This document shows positions 34,128 through 43,530 of a stretch of DNA of 64,000 nt, in pieces. A program made the position numbers and the translations under genes. This stretch comes from Oligoflexia bacterium (GTDB lineage: Bacteria; Bdellovibrionota; UBA1018). The DNA lies in assembly GCA_903895855.1 (NCBI GenBank), contig CAITVN010000238.1, positions 1 through 64,000 of the forward strand. Direction: 5' to 3'. Each line of letters starts with the position of its first letter. Position 1 is the stretch's first letter. Below the pieces are notes generated by a model. It had not been told where the DNA came from. It worked only from the letters and a program-made list of their open reading frames with translations, and searched no databases.

Positions 34128-35957
34128 GTGACGAATATCGCATACGGACTGAAGCGCTCAGATATTAAAAACCCAAATTTACTCACCTGGGTAGATGACC
34201 TTGCAAAACTTTGTGAGCCGTCGGCCATCCATTTTTGTGATGGCAGCGAGGCTGAAAATGAAGCCTTATTGAGTCTGATGACTCAAACCGGAATGTTGAA
34301 AAAATTAAATCCTGAGAGGCGACCGGGTAGTTATTTGGCGTTGTCAGACCCTTCAGACGTTGCACGGGTTGAAGACCGTACGTTTATTTGTTCAAAAACC
34401 CGCGAAGATGCAGGGCCTACAAATAATTGGGTTGCCCCCTCAGAAATGAAACAAACTCTACAAATTTTGTTTAAGGGCTGCATGCGCGGTCGAGTGATGT
34501 ACGTGATTCCGTTTAGCATGGGCCCAGTCGGATCACCTCTCGCACAAATTGGTGTTGAGATCAGTGATTCGCCCTATGTCGTCGCGAACATGAGAATCAT
34601 GACCCGCGTGGGCAAAGCTGTGATCAATGCCCTTGGGCAAGGTGATTTTGTTAAGTGCATGCATTCGGTTGGACTACCGCTTGCTGCAGGTCAAAAAGAT
34701 GTTTTGTGGCCTTGCAATAAAGACACGAAGTACATTGTACATTTTCCAGAAGAGAAAGCGATCTGGTCATTTGGAAGTGGTTACGGGGGCAATGCGCTCT
34801 TGGGTAAGAAATGTTTTGCGCTTCGAATCGCTTCAACCATGGGTCGCGACGAGGGTTGGCTGGCTGAACACATGCTCATTCTCGGTATGAAGAGCCCAGA
34901 CGGAGCTAAGAAATACCTCGCGGCTGCGTTTCCGAGCGCTTGCGGTAAGACCAACTTGGCGATGCTCATTCCACCAAAAGAGATGGATGGCTGGCAGGTC
35001 ACGACAATTGGCGATGACATCGCTTGGATTCGCCCAGACAAAGAAGGTAACCTTCGCGCCATCAATCCAGAGGCCGGCTACTTTGGTGTCGCACCAGGCA
35101 CTTCATACAAAACTAATTCAAATGCGATGGACACCATCAAGCAAAATACCATTTTCACTAACGTCGCCTTGACCGACGACGGCGATGTTTGGTGGGAAGA
35201 CATGACCGACGTGGCTCCGGCTCACCTTGTTGATTGGCAAGGTAACTCATGGACTCCTGGGTGTGGCAGAAAAGCCGCGCACCCGAATGCTCGCTTTACA
35301 GCTCCAGCTTCGCAGTGTCCATCGATCGACGCAGATTGGGAGAACCCAGCTGGTGTGCCGATCAGTGCGTTTGTTTTTGGTGGTCGCCGTGCCGACACCG
35401 TGCCACTGGTGATACAAGCCCCTACCTGGGAAAAAGGCGTGTACATCGCTGCTACGATCGGTTCAGAGACAACAGCGGCCGCAGTGGGTGCCGTGGGTAT
35501 TGTGAGACGTGACCCGATGGCGATGCTGCCGTTCTGTGGATACAACATGGGTGATTACTTCAGTCACTGGTTAAAGATCGGCAGCGATTTGGCAAATCCA
35601 CCGGCTATTTTTGGTGTGAATTGGTTTAGAAAGAACCCTGAAGGCAAATTCATGTGGCCTGGCTATGGGCAAAACATGCGCGTTCTCAAGTGGATCGTTG
35701 ATCGCGTTTCGGGCATGGCAGAGGCAGAGCAAAATGTTCTCGGGCTTTTTCCACGTTACGAAGACCTAGAGTGGTCGGGTCTTGATGAGTTTGACGCTGA
35801 AAAATTTAATGCACTGATGCGACTTGATTATGAGTCTTGGGTAAAAGAGCTGCAATCGCATCGTGAATTTTTCGATCAGATGGGTAACACCTTACCTGAA
35901 GCGTTCGAGAAAATTCACCTGAGTGCAGTAGCTAGCTTGAGAGAGTTTTCAGTTTAG
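34128..35957 (+). CDS. pckG: Phosphoenolpyruvate carboxykinase (GTP)
   Basis: The 609-residue enzyme converts oxaloacetate and GTP to phosphoenolpyruvate, the first step of gluconeogenesis. Markers of the GTP class are present: [13 protein letters not shown] near 265-277, the kinase P-loop with the reactive Cys; GDDIAWI near 290, holding the metal-binding Asp; FGVAPGTSY near 313; and [12 protein letters not shown] near 413. The length matches GTP-type enzymes (about 600-620) and not the ATP type (about 530). It starts with GTG and has only a weak upstream purine tract. It fits with Tdh/Kbl and tryptophanase as part of an amino-acid-fed metabolism. Confidence 0.96.
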   Translation: MTNIAYGLKRSDIKNPNLLTWVDDLAKLCEPSAIHFCDGSEAENEALLSLMTQTGMLKKLNPERRPGSYLALSDPSDVARVEDRTFICSKTREDAGPTNNWVAPSEMKQTLQILFKGCMRGRVMYVIPFSMGPVGSPLAQIGVEISDSPYVVANMRIMTRVGKAVINALGQGDFVKCMHSVGLPLAAGQKDVLWPCNKDTKYIVHFPEEKAIWSFGSGYGGNALLGKKCFALRIASTMGRDEGWLAEHMLILGMKSPDGAKKYLAAAFPSACGKTNLAMLIPPKEMDGWQVTTIGDDIAWIRPDKEGNLRAINPEAGYFGVAPGTSYKTNSNAMDTIKQNTIFTNVALTDDGDVWWEDMTDVAPAHLVDWQGNSWTPGCGRKAAHPNARFTAPASQCPSIDADWENPAGVPISAFVFGGRRADTVPLVIQAPTWEKGVYIAATIGSETTAAAVGAVGIVRRDPMAMLPFCGYNMGDYFSHWLKIGSDLANPPAIFGVNWFRKNPEGKFMWPGYGQNMRVLKWIVDRVSGMAEAEQNVLGLFPRYEDLEWSGLDEFDAEKFNALMRLDYESWVKELQSHREFFDQMGNTLPEAFEKIHLSAVASLREFSV

Positions 35958-35964
35958 TTAAACT

Positions 35965-36474
35965 CTAGGCCCCTTCGTTGGGCACATAGATTTCAATGAG
36001 GGCCTGACATTGATTAAATGTGATGCGCATTAGGTACCCATCGGGAATTTTAACCCAGCCTGGCGTTGATGAGTGGGGCGCGCAATTGGTTTCGAGTTCG
36101 AAGCTGTAGCTGCGGCCAGGGTGCAATTCAACTGCGCCTGTTTTATTGAGTTCTTTTTCTAGCTCAGCTTGCTCGAATTCAAGTTCATCCCAAGACTGCG
36201 CCCAGGTGGCGTAGGTTTGCCATTCCTTGCTTGCGAAATCAGTCGGTTCTTTTAATTGATGTTCAAATTTTTGAGTCTGCTCACGCACTAATTTAATTTG
36301 ATTAAGGGGTGAAACGAATTTTGTTGGCTGAGGGACTACTTCAAATGAAACCTGTTTCTGGCCAAGGTAGATTTTTGACAACTGCCCAGTGAGTATTGAA
36401 CCTAGAGCGAAAAGTAAGGTGATCAAACAGACATTTGTCTTGGTGAAGTTTGATTTCTTGTCGCTCATACTCAT
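35965..36474 (-). CDS. Membrane-anchored protein of unknown function
   Basis: The 169-residue protein has one N-terminal hydrophobic helix (about 15-33) preceded by Lys residues. This is a signal anchor without a clear cleavage site, so the rest is probably periplasmic. A coiled-coil-prone acidic segment near 90-115 (DELEFEQAELEKELN) follows, then a beta-rich end with two Cys. No family is recognised. AGAGG lies 8 nt before the ATG at 36474. It is convergent with pckG, with 7 nt between the stops. Confidence 0.55.
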   Translation of the reverse strand: MSMSDKKSNFTKTNVCLITLLFALGSILTGQLSKIYLGQKQVSFEVVPQPTKFVSPLNQIKLVREQTQKFEHQLKEPTDFASKEWQTYATWAQSWDELEFEQAELEKELNKTGAVELHPGRSYSFELETNCAPHSSTPGWVKIPDGYLMRITFNQCQALIEIYVPNEGA

Positions 36475-36667
36475 TAGTTTTGCCTCTAGAATTTCGTTGA
36501 GGCACTGCGAATTTTAGGCCAGTCACGAGGGCGCTGGTTTTGCGTTGGAGTGGCGGAGGCAACGCTGAGCGGGTAGCTACAAGCAAAATTCGGCTAGTTA
36601 TTTTGCTATGGCCGATCGTTATTGAATCAATGAGTCTCGATTGAAGACTAACTCTCTGTCTCACACA

Positions 36668-36702
36668 CACACACTCACTCACTCACTGTGTGTGAGTGTG
36701 TG
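36668..36702. repeat. CA/TG-rich inverted repeat in a 380-nt gene-free region
   Basis: The region 36475-36857 lies between the anchor protein and kbl and holds no gene. Inside it a microsatellite-like run of CA and CACT units turns into its own complement: CACACACTCAC (36668-36678) pairs perfectly with GTGAGTGTGTG (36692-36702) across a 13-nt loop. The arms extend imperfectly on both sides. No T-run follows, so it is not a standard terminator. Its role is unknown. Confidence 0.65.
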
Positions 36703-36857
36703 AGTCCGCATTCAGGTCTGGGTTGGTGTCAAAAAGCACTTCCTCAGCGGAGGTACTTTTAGTAACTATCAGCGTCGGTTGTGGTCCCTAATAGGATAGC
36801 CTCGTAAAATATTTGGCTGTCCGGGGGCTCTCTGCTCGCCACGACTCATCTAATCGT

Positions 36858-38063
36858 TTACTTAATCACACCATGCTTACGGCCCACTTTGATGAACGCT
36901 GCCAATGCCTGGTCGAGTTGTTCTTGATTGAGGCCGGCTGAAATCTGGGTTCGAATGCGCGCTTGGCCCTTTGGTACCACAGGGTAGAAGAACCCGACAG
37001 CCAAGACGCCTTCTTCATACAGGTCTCGGCTAAACGCTTGGGCCACTTTTGCGTCGTAAAGCATGACAGGTACGATCGGCGTGTTGCCAGGTTTGAGGTC
37101 GAATCCGGCAGCCGTGAGGTCAGCGCGCCAACGCTTTGACAATTGTTCGAGTCGATCGCGACGCTCAGTCGACGCAGTCAAAATGTCTAAAACGCGAAGG
37201 CTAGCGTACACGACCGCTGGCATTAAGGCGTTACTAAATAAATACGGCCTGGCTCGCTGCTTGAGTAATTCGATGAGTTCTTTTCGACCGCTGATGCAAC
37301 CACCGGTTGCGCCGCCGAGAGCCTTACCAAAGGTGGTCGTGATGATGTCGACTTTGCTCATGACGTTGAAGTGTTCGTGAACTCCGCGGCCTGTCTTACC
37401 GATGAAGCCCGTGGCGTGCGAATCGTCGACCGCAACCATGGCGTCGTATTTTTCGGCCAATGCGCAAACTTCGTCGAGTTTTGCCATGTCGCCGTCCATC
37501 GAAAAGACACCGTCTGTGATGATTAAACGGTTTCGGCAGTTTGAATTTTTGAGTTTTTCTTCGAGGTCACTCATGTCTGAGTGTTCGAATACGAAACGTT
37601 GTGCTTTACACAAACGCACGCCATCGATGATTGAGGCGTGATCGAGCTTATCAGAGAAGATGCCATCTTCGGCACCGAGTAAGGTTTCGAAAAGGGCACC
37701 GTTGGCGTCAAAGCACGAAGAGAAAAGAATCGAGTCTTCCATGCCTAAGAAAGTGCTCATCTTGTTTTCGAGTTCGCGGTGAATGTCTTGGGTGCCGCAA
37801 ATGAATCTTACTGAAGACATTCCGAAGCCGCGTTTGTCTAATCCTTCGTGTGCAGCTTTCATCACATCAGGGTGGCTCGATAGCCCTAGGTAATTGTTGG
37901 CGCACAAATTAATGATTTCTTTTTCGGGCGAGTTTGCCGGAAATTTAACTCTGATCTTACTTGATTGTGGCGAGCAGATGATGCGCTCGTCTTTGTACAA
38001 GCCTTCTTCTTTGATGGTTGCGATGGTTTGGGTGTAAAAAGCTTTTGCAGATTTGTATGACAT
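36858..38063 (-). CDS. kbl: Glycine C-acetyltransferase (2-amino-3-ketobutyrate CoA ligase)
   Basis: The 401-residue PLP enzyme splits 2-amino-3-ketobutyrate with CoA into glycine and acetyl-CoA, the second step of threonine breakdown. The alpha-oxoamine synthase signature is seen as TTTFGKALGGATGG, with the PLP Lys, together with VAVDDSHATGFIG and GFGMSSVRFICGTQDIH. E. coli Kbl is 398 residues, so the ATG at 38063 (GGAG 10 nt upstream) fits far better than the longer frame from 38117. It lies downstream of tdh in the usual threonine-catabolic order. Confidence 0.95.
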   Translation of the reverse strand: MSYKSAKAFYTQTIATIKEEGLYKDERIICSPQSSKIRVKFPANSPEKEIINLCANNYLGLSSHPDVMKAAHEGLDKRGFGMSSVRFICGTQDIHRELENKMSTFLGMEDSILFSSCFDANGALFETLLGAEDGIFSDKLDHASIIDGVRLCKAQRFVFEHSDMSDLEEKLKNSNCRNRLIITDGVFSMDGDMAKLDEVCALAEKYDAMVAVDDSHATGFIGKTGRGVHEHFNVMSKVDIITTTFGKALGGATGGCISGRKELIELLKQRARPYLFSNALMPAVVYASLRVLDILTASTERRDRLEQLSKRWRADLTAAGFDLKPGNTPIVPVMLYDAKVAQAFSRDLYEEGVLAVGFFYPVVPKGQARIRTQISAGLNQEQLDQALAAFIKVGRKHGVIK

Positions 38064-38147
38064 GAGTTGTTTGCTCCGGTTAGTTAAAGTTTTTTCGCCA
38101 TACTTGTCTGGCGTCAATAGAGTCGTTTCTGGAGAATCGTTTCTGGG

Positions 38148-39179
38148 TTACAGTGACTTCCAATCTAAAATGATTTTTCCTGAACTGCCGCTAATCATGG
38201 TTTCAAAACCTTCGACGTATTTTGCAACCGGAAATCGGTGAGTGAGAATCGGTTTAACATTCAAGCCGCTTTGTAGCATGGCGGCCATTTTGTACCAGGT
38301 TTCGAACATTTCTCGGCCGTAGATGCCTTTGATAAAAAGACCTTTGAAAATGATTTGATCCCAAGACACGTTGGTGGTTGGTGGCAAAATACCCAGTAGT
38401 GCGATTTTTGCGCCGGCTTTCACAGTTCTGACCATGTCGTTGAGTGCAGTAGGGTTGCCAGACATTTCAAGGCCCACATCGAAACCTTCGATCATGCCGA
38501 GTGATTTCATGACGTCGTCGAGTGTGGTTTTACTCACATTGACGGCGTGCTTGATGCCCATTTTTCTGGCTAACTCGAGGCGGTACTCATTCACGTCGGT
38601 GATGACGACGTTGCGAGCCCCGGCGTGTTTTGCGACTGCGGCACCCATGATGCCGATCGGCCCAGCACCCGTGACCAACACGTCTTCGCCAACCAAATCA
38701 AACGAGAGAGCAGTGTGTACGGCGTTGCCAAGCGGATCAAGAATAGAAGCTTCGTCATCAGAAATCGCATCAGGAATCGGGAACACGTTCACCGCTGGAA
38801 TCGAAAGGTATTCTGCAAAACAGCCTGGGCGATTCACGCCAACGCCTTTGGTGTGAATGCACAAGTGCCTCGTGCCCGCGCGGCAGTTTCGGCAGTAACC
38901 ACAAACAAGGTGACCTTCGCCTGAAACGCGTTGTCCGACTTTAAGCCCAGTCACCGCTTTGCCCATCGATGAAATCACACCAACAAATTCGTGGCCCACG
39001 TGCATGGGTACGGGTATGGTTTTTTGCGCCCATTCGTCCCACTGATAGATGTGAACGTCAGTGCCACAAATAGCGGTCTGAGAAATTTTGATCAAAACGT
39101 CGTTTTCATGAACCTCGGGCATCGGTACTTCTTCAAGCCAAAGGCCTCGTTCGCGTGATTTTTTTACTAGTGCTTTCAT
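38148..39179 (-). CDS. tdh: L-threonine 3-dehydrogenase
   Basis: The 343-residue zinc alcohol-dehydrogenase-type enzyme oxidises threonine to 2-amino-3-ketobutyrate with NAD. The catalytic-zinc Cys38 is in [14 protein letters not shown] and the following GHEFVG is the standard E/H pair. The structural-zinc cluster is [15 protein letters not shown] near 98-112, and [12 protein letters not shown] is the NAD-binding turn. The length is nearly that of E. coli Tdh (341) and the numbering of Cys38 agrees. It precedes kbl by 84 nt on the same strand. Confidence 0.96.
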   Translation of the reverse strand: MKALVKKSRERGLWLEEVPMPEVHENDVLIKISQTAICGTDVHIYQWDEWAQKTIPVPMHVGHEFVGVISSMGKAVTGLKVGQRVSGEGHLVCGYCRNCRAGTRHLCIHTKGVGVNRPGCFAEYLSIPAVNVFPIPDAISDDEASILDPLGNAVHTALSFDLVGEDVLVTGAGPIGIMGAAVAKHAGARNVVITDVNEYRLELARKMGIKHAVNVSKTTLDDVMKSLGMIEGFDVGLEMSGNPTALNDMVRTVKAGAKIALLGILPPTTNVSWDQIIFKGLFIKGIYGREMFETWYKMAAMLQSGLNVKPILTHRFPVAKYVEGFETMISGSSGKIILDWKSL

Positions 39180-39448
39180 GAAAGTGTTTACTCCAAATGG
39201 GTTGGTCTAATTGTGGTTGAGCGTAACACCCGATTAGAGGGTTTGCCAAGGTTGGTCTGGACGAATTGGAGTTCTGGGTGTTTGGGCCTGCTGGGAGTTG
39301 GATTGGGTGGCGGATCAGAGTGGATTTTTGGTTTTTTCAGGGTGAGGGGGGGGGGGATTTTTTGGAGTTTTTTCGCCAACTGGTGCTCGAGCGCCAGGGT
39401 CAGAGACTGAAACGTCGAATTTCGGACGTTAAGGTCGTGACGCGGCCA

Positions 39449-39470
39449 ACGTTCTGGGGGGGGGGAACGT
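39449..39470. repeat. Hairpin with G-tract loop (1)
   Basis: ACGTTC (39449-39454) pairs with GAACGT (39465-39470) around a loop of T followed by nine G. The stem is short but perfect. Confidence 0.55.
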
Positions 39471-39617
39471 CCGCCCGTGGACGTTCGTTGATTTTGCTCC
39501 GAGCGAGAGGCGGCAAATGCGTTTTTTGCGAGGCGCCAGTTCGAATTCGCGAAGTTCGGAGTCGAATTTGCCGAATGCTGGATGGTAGTTTACCAATTGC
39601 CTAGCGATACAGAAACA

Positions 39618-39661
39618 ATTCTGGGCAATGCAATCAGGGGGGAGATTGCATTGCCCAGAAT
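39618..39661. repeat. Perfect 18-bp inverted repeat with G-tract loop (2)
   Basis: The arms 39618-39635 (starting ATTCTGGGCAATG) and 39644-39661 are exact complements over 18 bp, with an 8-nt loop AGGGGGGA. An 18-bp perfect stem is far beyond chance. Neither strand has a T-run after it, so it does not look like an intrinsic terminator. Possible roles are an RNA-processing site, a transcript stabiliser or the remnant of a mobile element. Confidence 0.85.
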
Positions 39662-39665
39662 GCGT

Positions 39666-39690
39666 CAGGCCGAAAAAAGGGGGGGGCCTG
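39666..39690. repeat. Hairpin with A/G-tract loop (3)
   Basis: CAGGCC (39666-39671) pairs with GGCCTG (39685-39690) around a loop of GAAAAAAGGGGGG. It starts only 4 nt after the 18-bp hairpin, so the two may form a tandem structure. Confidence 0.55.
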
Positions 39691-39770
39691 CGATGACCGG
39701 TCAGCGATGACTATATTTCGGCGAAGACTGGCGCTGCAGATTTGAAAGCTAGTGCCTCGTTTATTGAGCG

Positions 39771-40511
39771 CTATTGCCGTTGCGGGCCCTTGTTGGCCTC
39801 AACTCGTCGCTCGTGCGATGCCTGTTGTTGCTGTTGTATTTGTTGTGTGACACCGGTTAAAATTAGCCATGCTCGTCTGCAATCACGTGGCAAGCGCAGG
39901 TTGTACTCGAGTTCAGACAGAGTGCGGCCACAGACCGCAATATCGACGCTAGTCTCTCCGATTTGACTCACCTGTTGTTGCTGACACTGTTGCTGTTGAT
40001 TGCATTGTCCTCCAGATGTGCATTCGAGTTTTTTCGGATGTTTTGGGCAATAGGTGGGGCCATTAGAATTTCGGATTCTTTTTTCATAGGCGCAAAAACC
40101 ATAGGTGTTAGAATCCCAATCTTTTAAGTTGACTCGATCGGAGAGAAACATCGCTTGAAAGTAGATGTTCATTTGCCGCCCGTCTGAGCTGATAATGGTG
40201 TCGCCCTCTTCGCGGCTATAGGCGCCACACTGATAAATCATGCTTGAACCGCTCTCGCCTCTGGCTCTCAAAGTAGACGAAGACAAGTTTGTTGGAAGAT
40301 TTGAGAACTCTGCTGGTCGCTCGACCACTCCTAATTTCCAAACACGGGTGAGGCCCACAAATTTATTGAGCTGCTCTGAGAGATGGTAGTCAGAGTCTGG
40401 GCCCACGTTGTGCTCAACTTCGGCCAGGCCTGCGAACTCGTGATGAGTCAGCTTGTACAAGGTATTCACTTCGGTTTCAGTGTTGCCCAGTGGGTAGAGC
40501 AACGAGAGCAA
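39771..40511 (-). CDS. Cys- and Gln-rich protein of unknown function, start uncertain
   Basis: The frame gives 246 residues with Cys in YQCGAYS, GFCAYEK, TYCPKH, KLECTSGGQCN and IAVCGR, suggesting a disulfide-bonded exported protein. Two glutamine tracts (CNQQQQCQQQQVSQ and QQIQQQQQ) are striking. The only starts are TTG codons (40511, 40502) without a ribosome site. The frame stays open upstream to a stop at 40572-40574 and encodes a hydrophobic SSYLLSLLYP stretch that could be a signal-sequence remnant. It is divergent from the TIGR02147 gene by only about 35 nt, so its 5' end may be altered or use a rare start. Confidence 0.5.
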   Translation of the reverse strand: MLSLLYPLGNTETEVNTLYKLTHHEFAGLAEVEHNVGPDSDYHLSEQLNKFVGLTRVWKLGVVERPAEFSNLPTNLSSSTLRARGESGSSMIYQCGAYSREEGDTIISSDGRQMNIYFQAMFLSDRVNLKDWDSNTYGFCAYEKRIRNSNGPTYCPKHPKKLECTSGGQCNQQQQCQQQQVSQIGETSVDIAVCGRTLSELEYNLRLPRDCRRAWLILTGVTQQIQQQQQASHERRVEANKGPQRQ

Positions 40512-40545
40512 GTAGCTAGAACAATGAGAGAAGGTAACGATTTCT

Positions 40546-41367
40546 TTGCCCGACGTTTTCTTAAGCCCCGATTATCGGGCCTACTTAAAGAGTTGGATTT
40601 CAAATCAACCCAACAGAGGCCGCGGCTCAGTCTCTACTCTGGCGCGCGCAGCTCGCTGTCAGCCCGCCTATTTTTCGCGCGTACTGTCTGAAAAAGCGCA
40701 ATTAAGCCCTGAACAGGGATTCGCTATTCAAAAAGTGCTCGGGCACTCAATCGAAGAAACACAGTTTTTCATGTTACTTCTTGATTGGGATCGCGCAGGT
40801 GACTCAGCATTAAAGCATTTTTACGCGAACAAAATTGAACGCGAACGCGAGGCGAGAACTGACCTTCGCAAACGATTTAAAGACGCGCCAACCTTAAGTC
40901 GTGAGCATCAAGTCACCTACTACGGTTCGGCCCATTATGTTGCGATTCACACGTGCATTTCGATTTCAAGCCTGCAAACGGTCGATGCCGTAGCCAAGTT
41001 TTTGAATATTCCGCGAGAACGAACTCTCGAGGTTCTTAATTTTCTCGCCGAAACTGGACTGGCTATCGAAGAAAAAGGTCGGTGGAGAATCGGACAAAAT
41101 CGACTTCACTTGGGTCGAAACTCTGATCTCATTCGCAATCACCATTCGAATTGGAGAATTGAAGCGATCAAATCTCTCGACCGTGGCAAGGGTGCTCAAG
41201 GCGGCGAGTCTTTGCATTACTCGGCGGTGGTGACTCTTTCACAAGCTGATGTTGTGCGATTGAAAGAACACTTCATTCGTTCACTCGAAGAATTCAGTCA
41301 GATTGTGGCAGCGTCGCCTGAAGAAACGGCACGAGCCATCACGCTTGATTTTTTTTCGCTAGATTGA
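40546..41367 (+). CDS. TIGR02147-family regulatory protein (1)
   Basis: The 273-residue protein starts with the family opening PDVFLSPDYRAYLKSWISNQ and a helix-turn-helix-like segment (STLARAARCQPAYFSRVLSE). It continues with ALxHFYANKI and a second, winged-helix-like module near 150-190 (VAKFLNIPRERTLEVLNFLAETGLA). The final block includes NHHSNWRIEAIKSL and FSLD. The family is expanded in Bdellovibrio and Fibrobacter and is thought to be regulatory. The TTG at 40546 is supported by AGAAGG 10 nt upstream; no ATG is in frame. It is divergent from the Cys/Gln-rich exported-type gene. Confidence 0.82.
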   Translation: MPDVFLSPDYRAYLKSWISNQPNRGRGSVSTLARAARCQPAYFSRVLSEKAQLSPEQGFAIQKVLGHSIEETQFFMLLLDWDRAGDSALKHFYANKIEREREARTDLRKRFKDAPTLSREHQVTYYGSAHYVAIHTCISISSLQTVDAVAKFLNIPRERTLEVLNFLAETGLAIEEKGRWRIGQNRLHLGRNSDLIRNHHSNWRIEAIKSLDRGKGAQGGESLHYSAVVTLSQADVVRLKEHFIRSLEEFSQIVAASPEETARAITLDFFSLD

Positions 41368-41432
41368 ACTTAAACCAGCATCGTCCCCTGTATAGATAAC
41401 AGATCGTCCTTGTTGCCGGGCGGAAATGTATT

Positions 41433-41864
41433 TCATTTTCTCTCCCTCTCGGCGCCATCTACCCACATCAATACACGAGTATGATGGTGTCCGTTAAAAC
41501 CATGAAATAGATGACCCACCAATTTCAGCCTCTGACCAACCGACCTTCGGATGACAGCCTCAACGGCCTTGCCCGCCCAGGTTAACTGAAGAACCCTGAC
41601 TCCGACTTCAGGTTCAGCATTACCGTCCGCATTGTTTTTTGCAAGTTGAACGTCAATCGCTACCGGGAGTCGCAAATACCACCCCCGCTCGACCTCATCA
41701 CCGGCCTTGATACTATGGTATTCAGGCCGGCCTGGAAACGTCTGCTGTTCAATCACGCCAAAAACCTGCACATTTTCGGGCTCATAATGAGCCACACCAG
41801 TTGTTGCAACTACGACGGTTGGTGAAAGAACAGATAGACTGATAAGAACTAAAAATATCTTCAT
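41433..41864 (-). CDS. Small exported protein, DUF4431-like
   Basis: The 143-residue protein has a signal peptide ending near VVVATTG and a single beta-rich domain. The end GHLFHGFNGHHHTRVLMWVD recalls the GHHHTPVLL segment of DUF4431 proteins, whose function is unknown. It is monocistronic, in reverse orientation between the TIGR02147 gene and a gene-poor stretch. Confidence 0.6.
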   Translation of the reverse strand: MKIFLVLISLSVLSPTVVVATTGVAHYEPENVQVFGVIEQQTFPGRPEYHSIKAGDEVERGWYLRLPVAIDVQLAKNNADGNAEPEVGVRVLQLTWAGKAVEAVIRRSVGQRLKLVGHLFHGFNGHHHTRVLMWVDGAERERK

Positions 41865-42192
41865 CTTTTACTCCCAGCCAGATTTGAGCTTCGTGATGAC
41901 GAAAGCATTATTTCCCAGTTTTGCCTGATGAACCCACTCTTCAGTTAGGTTTGCCATTTCAAAATCCCATATCGCGGGCCAAAGTCGGTTTCAACTTTGA
42001 AATCTTTTATTTTTTGATTGACTGAATTTTGGACGTTGTTTCTTCCGCTCTACTCGACTCAAACTTCACGGCTAACCTCTTTTGAACAAAAATCGCTCAA
42101 ATTCTCAGCAAAAAGGCTCTGAAGCGCACATAAAAAATAACCTACTTTTAGAAAGCCGCACAATTGGTAGCACAGCACTCAATTGAGTTCGC
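41865..42192. other. 328-nt region without a gene
   Basis: AT-rich, with no open frame that has a ribosome site. It contains ACCTACTTTTAG at 42140-42151, a 12-nt match in reverse orientation to the operator-like sequence at 43532-43543 upstream of the truncated ATPase gene. The match may mark a shared regulator or an old duplication at the border of the ATPase island. Nothing else stands out. Confidence 0.4.
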
Positions 42193-43401
42193 CTAGGCCA
42201 GCGCCCCCCAGGGTATGATTTGGACGTTGTCATGAAATCGTTGCGAGGTTGAAGAAAGCAAAAGTACTGGGTGGTAGATTTGATTGATCAATTGATTGTT
42301 GCGGGCGAGTGCCTTCTCAAAACTCTTAAAAATTTCAAGATCGCGTTTGTCGAATTTTTCTTTATACAACGCTTGTAGAGCTAAGCAAATTTTTTGGTTA
42401 TCATCATCGACAACGAAAGAAAGGGTTGAGCCTTTTGTTGTTCTATAATAACTAAAACGCCTTTTTGAAGGGGCGGCCAGAAGAGCCCGCTTTGCGCTCA
42501 ATTCTTGTAAAATCCAAGTTTCAAGCGCTCGTTGCTTTGAGGCCCCCAAGAATCGTGCGATTCCCGAATCACAAAGGTAGTAGCGGTCTTTGCCAGTACC
42601 AGAAATATGGGGTTTTAGTCGCTGTACGACGAAGAGAAGTTCAAGGCCTGCCAGGTGTTTTTCGACTACCTTTACTGAGGAGCCTACTTTTTTGCTGATA
42701 TCACTAGCGATGGGATTTTCGATGGTAGCCACCAAGCGCAAAATTTCTCGCGCTAAGTCTGAGTCTAATCGACTTCTCGGAATTTGATGAATGTCACGAT
42801 TACAGGTGAGACTCACCCAATCTTCAAAAAGCCCCTCACGTTCTTCGTCAGAGCGAACTGCAAAAATTCCGGGCATTCCGCCGCGTTCTAGCATCTGCAA
42901 AACGGATTCAAGTCCGACCCGAGGTTCACTAAAAAGTATTCCGTGCAGGTCGCCCGTCTTGTGAGCAAGCTCACAGCACTCGCCGACCGTCATAGGGTAC
43001 AGGCGTAGCCGACTCAAGCGACCCGTGAGTGATTCTTGAATTCGAAATTGGTGCGAAAATTCAGTTGAACCCAATAAAACGTAGCGGCCAGGCGAAGGGT
43101 CTTCGTCGACCCGCACCTTAATCGCGTCGAAAATTTGGGGCACTTTCTGCGCTTCATCGATCACAAGAGGGCTCGCCTGAGACCGTTCTGCCAAAAATAG
43201 GTCTGGGTTTGCGCTTGCAAAGGTTCTTGTTTCAGCGAGGTCAAAGCGTTCAAGTTTGAGATTGGGGTGTGTGGCTTTTAGAAAGTGAGTGGTCAGAAAG
43301 CTTTTGCCGCATTGCCTGGGGCCTTGCACGGCCACGACCCGCGCAAATTTGAGTTTCTTCTCTAATTTTGAAAAAGCATACCGTCGTCGAAAATGGGGCA
43401 T
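42193..43401 (-). CDS. P-loop ATPase of the AAA_14/DUF4143 type
   Basis: The 402-residue protein has a Walker A in VAVQGPRQCGKSFLT (about 22-36), a Walker B in PLVIDEAQKVP near 80, the sensor-like VLLGSTEFS near 107 with a Thr in place of the more common Ser, and LTGRLSRLRLYPMTVGE. The second half holds a winged-helix region (ASDISKKVGSSVKVVEKHL) and a C-terminal region where family members carry a PD-(D/E)xK-like nuclease fold, here degenerate. Such ATPases are scattered in mobile regions and their role is poorly defined. A TATAAT-like -10 lies about 20 nt upstream of the start. Confidence 0.82.
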   Translation of the reverse strand: MPHFRRRYAFSKLEKKLKFARVVAVQGPRQCGKSFLTTHFLKATHPNLKLERFDLAETRTFASANPDLFLAERSQASPLVIDEAQKVPQIFDAIKVRVDEDPSPGRYVLLGSTEFSHQFRIQESLTGRLSRLRLYPMTVGECCELAHKTGDLHGILFSEPRVGLESVLQMLERGGMPGIFAVRSDEEREGLFEDWVSLTCNRDIHQIPRSRLDSDLAREILRLVATIENPIASDISKKVGSSVKVVEKHLAGLELLFVVQRLKPHISGTGKDRYYLCDSGIARFLGASKQRALETWILQELSAKRALLAAPSKRRFSYYRTTKGSTLSFVVDDDNQKICLALQALYKEKFDKRDLEIFKSFEKALARNNQLINQIYHPVLLLSSTSQRFHDNVQIIPWGALA

Positions 43402-43530
43402 ATGAACCTCACACCGGTCTAATTATATCCCATAATGGCAAAAAAATGGAAGGGTATACTGGTTTTGGCGGTAAAAAGAGAAGCTACGACGTCCAAGCGA
43501 GCAAAAAGGGAGGCCGCACCAATCAGACTG

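Larger units (their letters stand above)
39180..39770. other. 591-nt gene-free region rich in G-tracts and hairpins
   Basis: No credible gene fits here; weak open frames start without ribosome sites. The plus strand has G runs of 11 (39346-39356), 10 (39456-39465), 6 (39637-39642) and 8 (39679-39686). Three separate hairpins enclose three of these runs, listed individually. The region lies between tdh (reverse strand) and the 3' end of the Cys/Gln-rich gene. Confidence 0.6.

Noticed and set aside
39213..39604. Open frames in the G-tract region downstream of tdh
   Set aside because: Gly/Arg-rich translations of G-runs, without ribosome sites or domain features.
39618..39661. The 18-bp hairpin as a Rho-independent terminator
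   Set aside because: No T-run follows on either strand.
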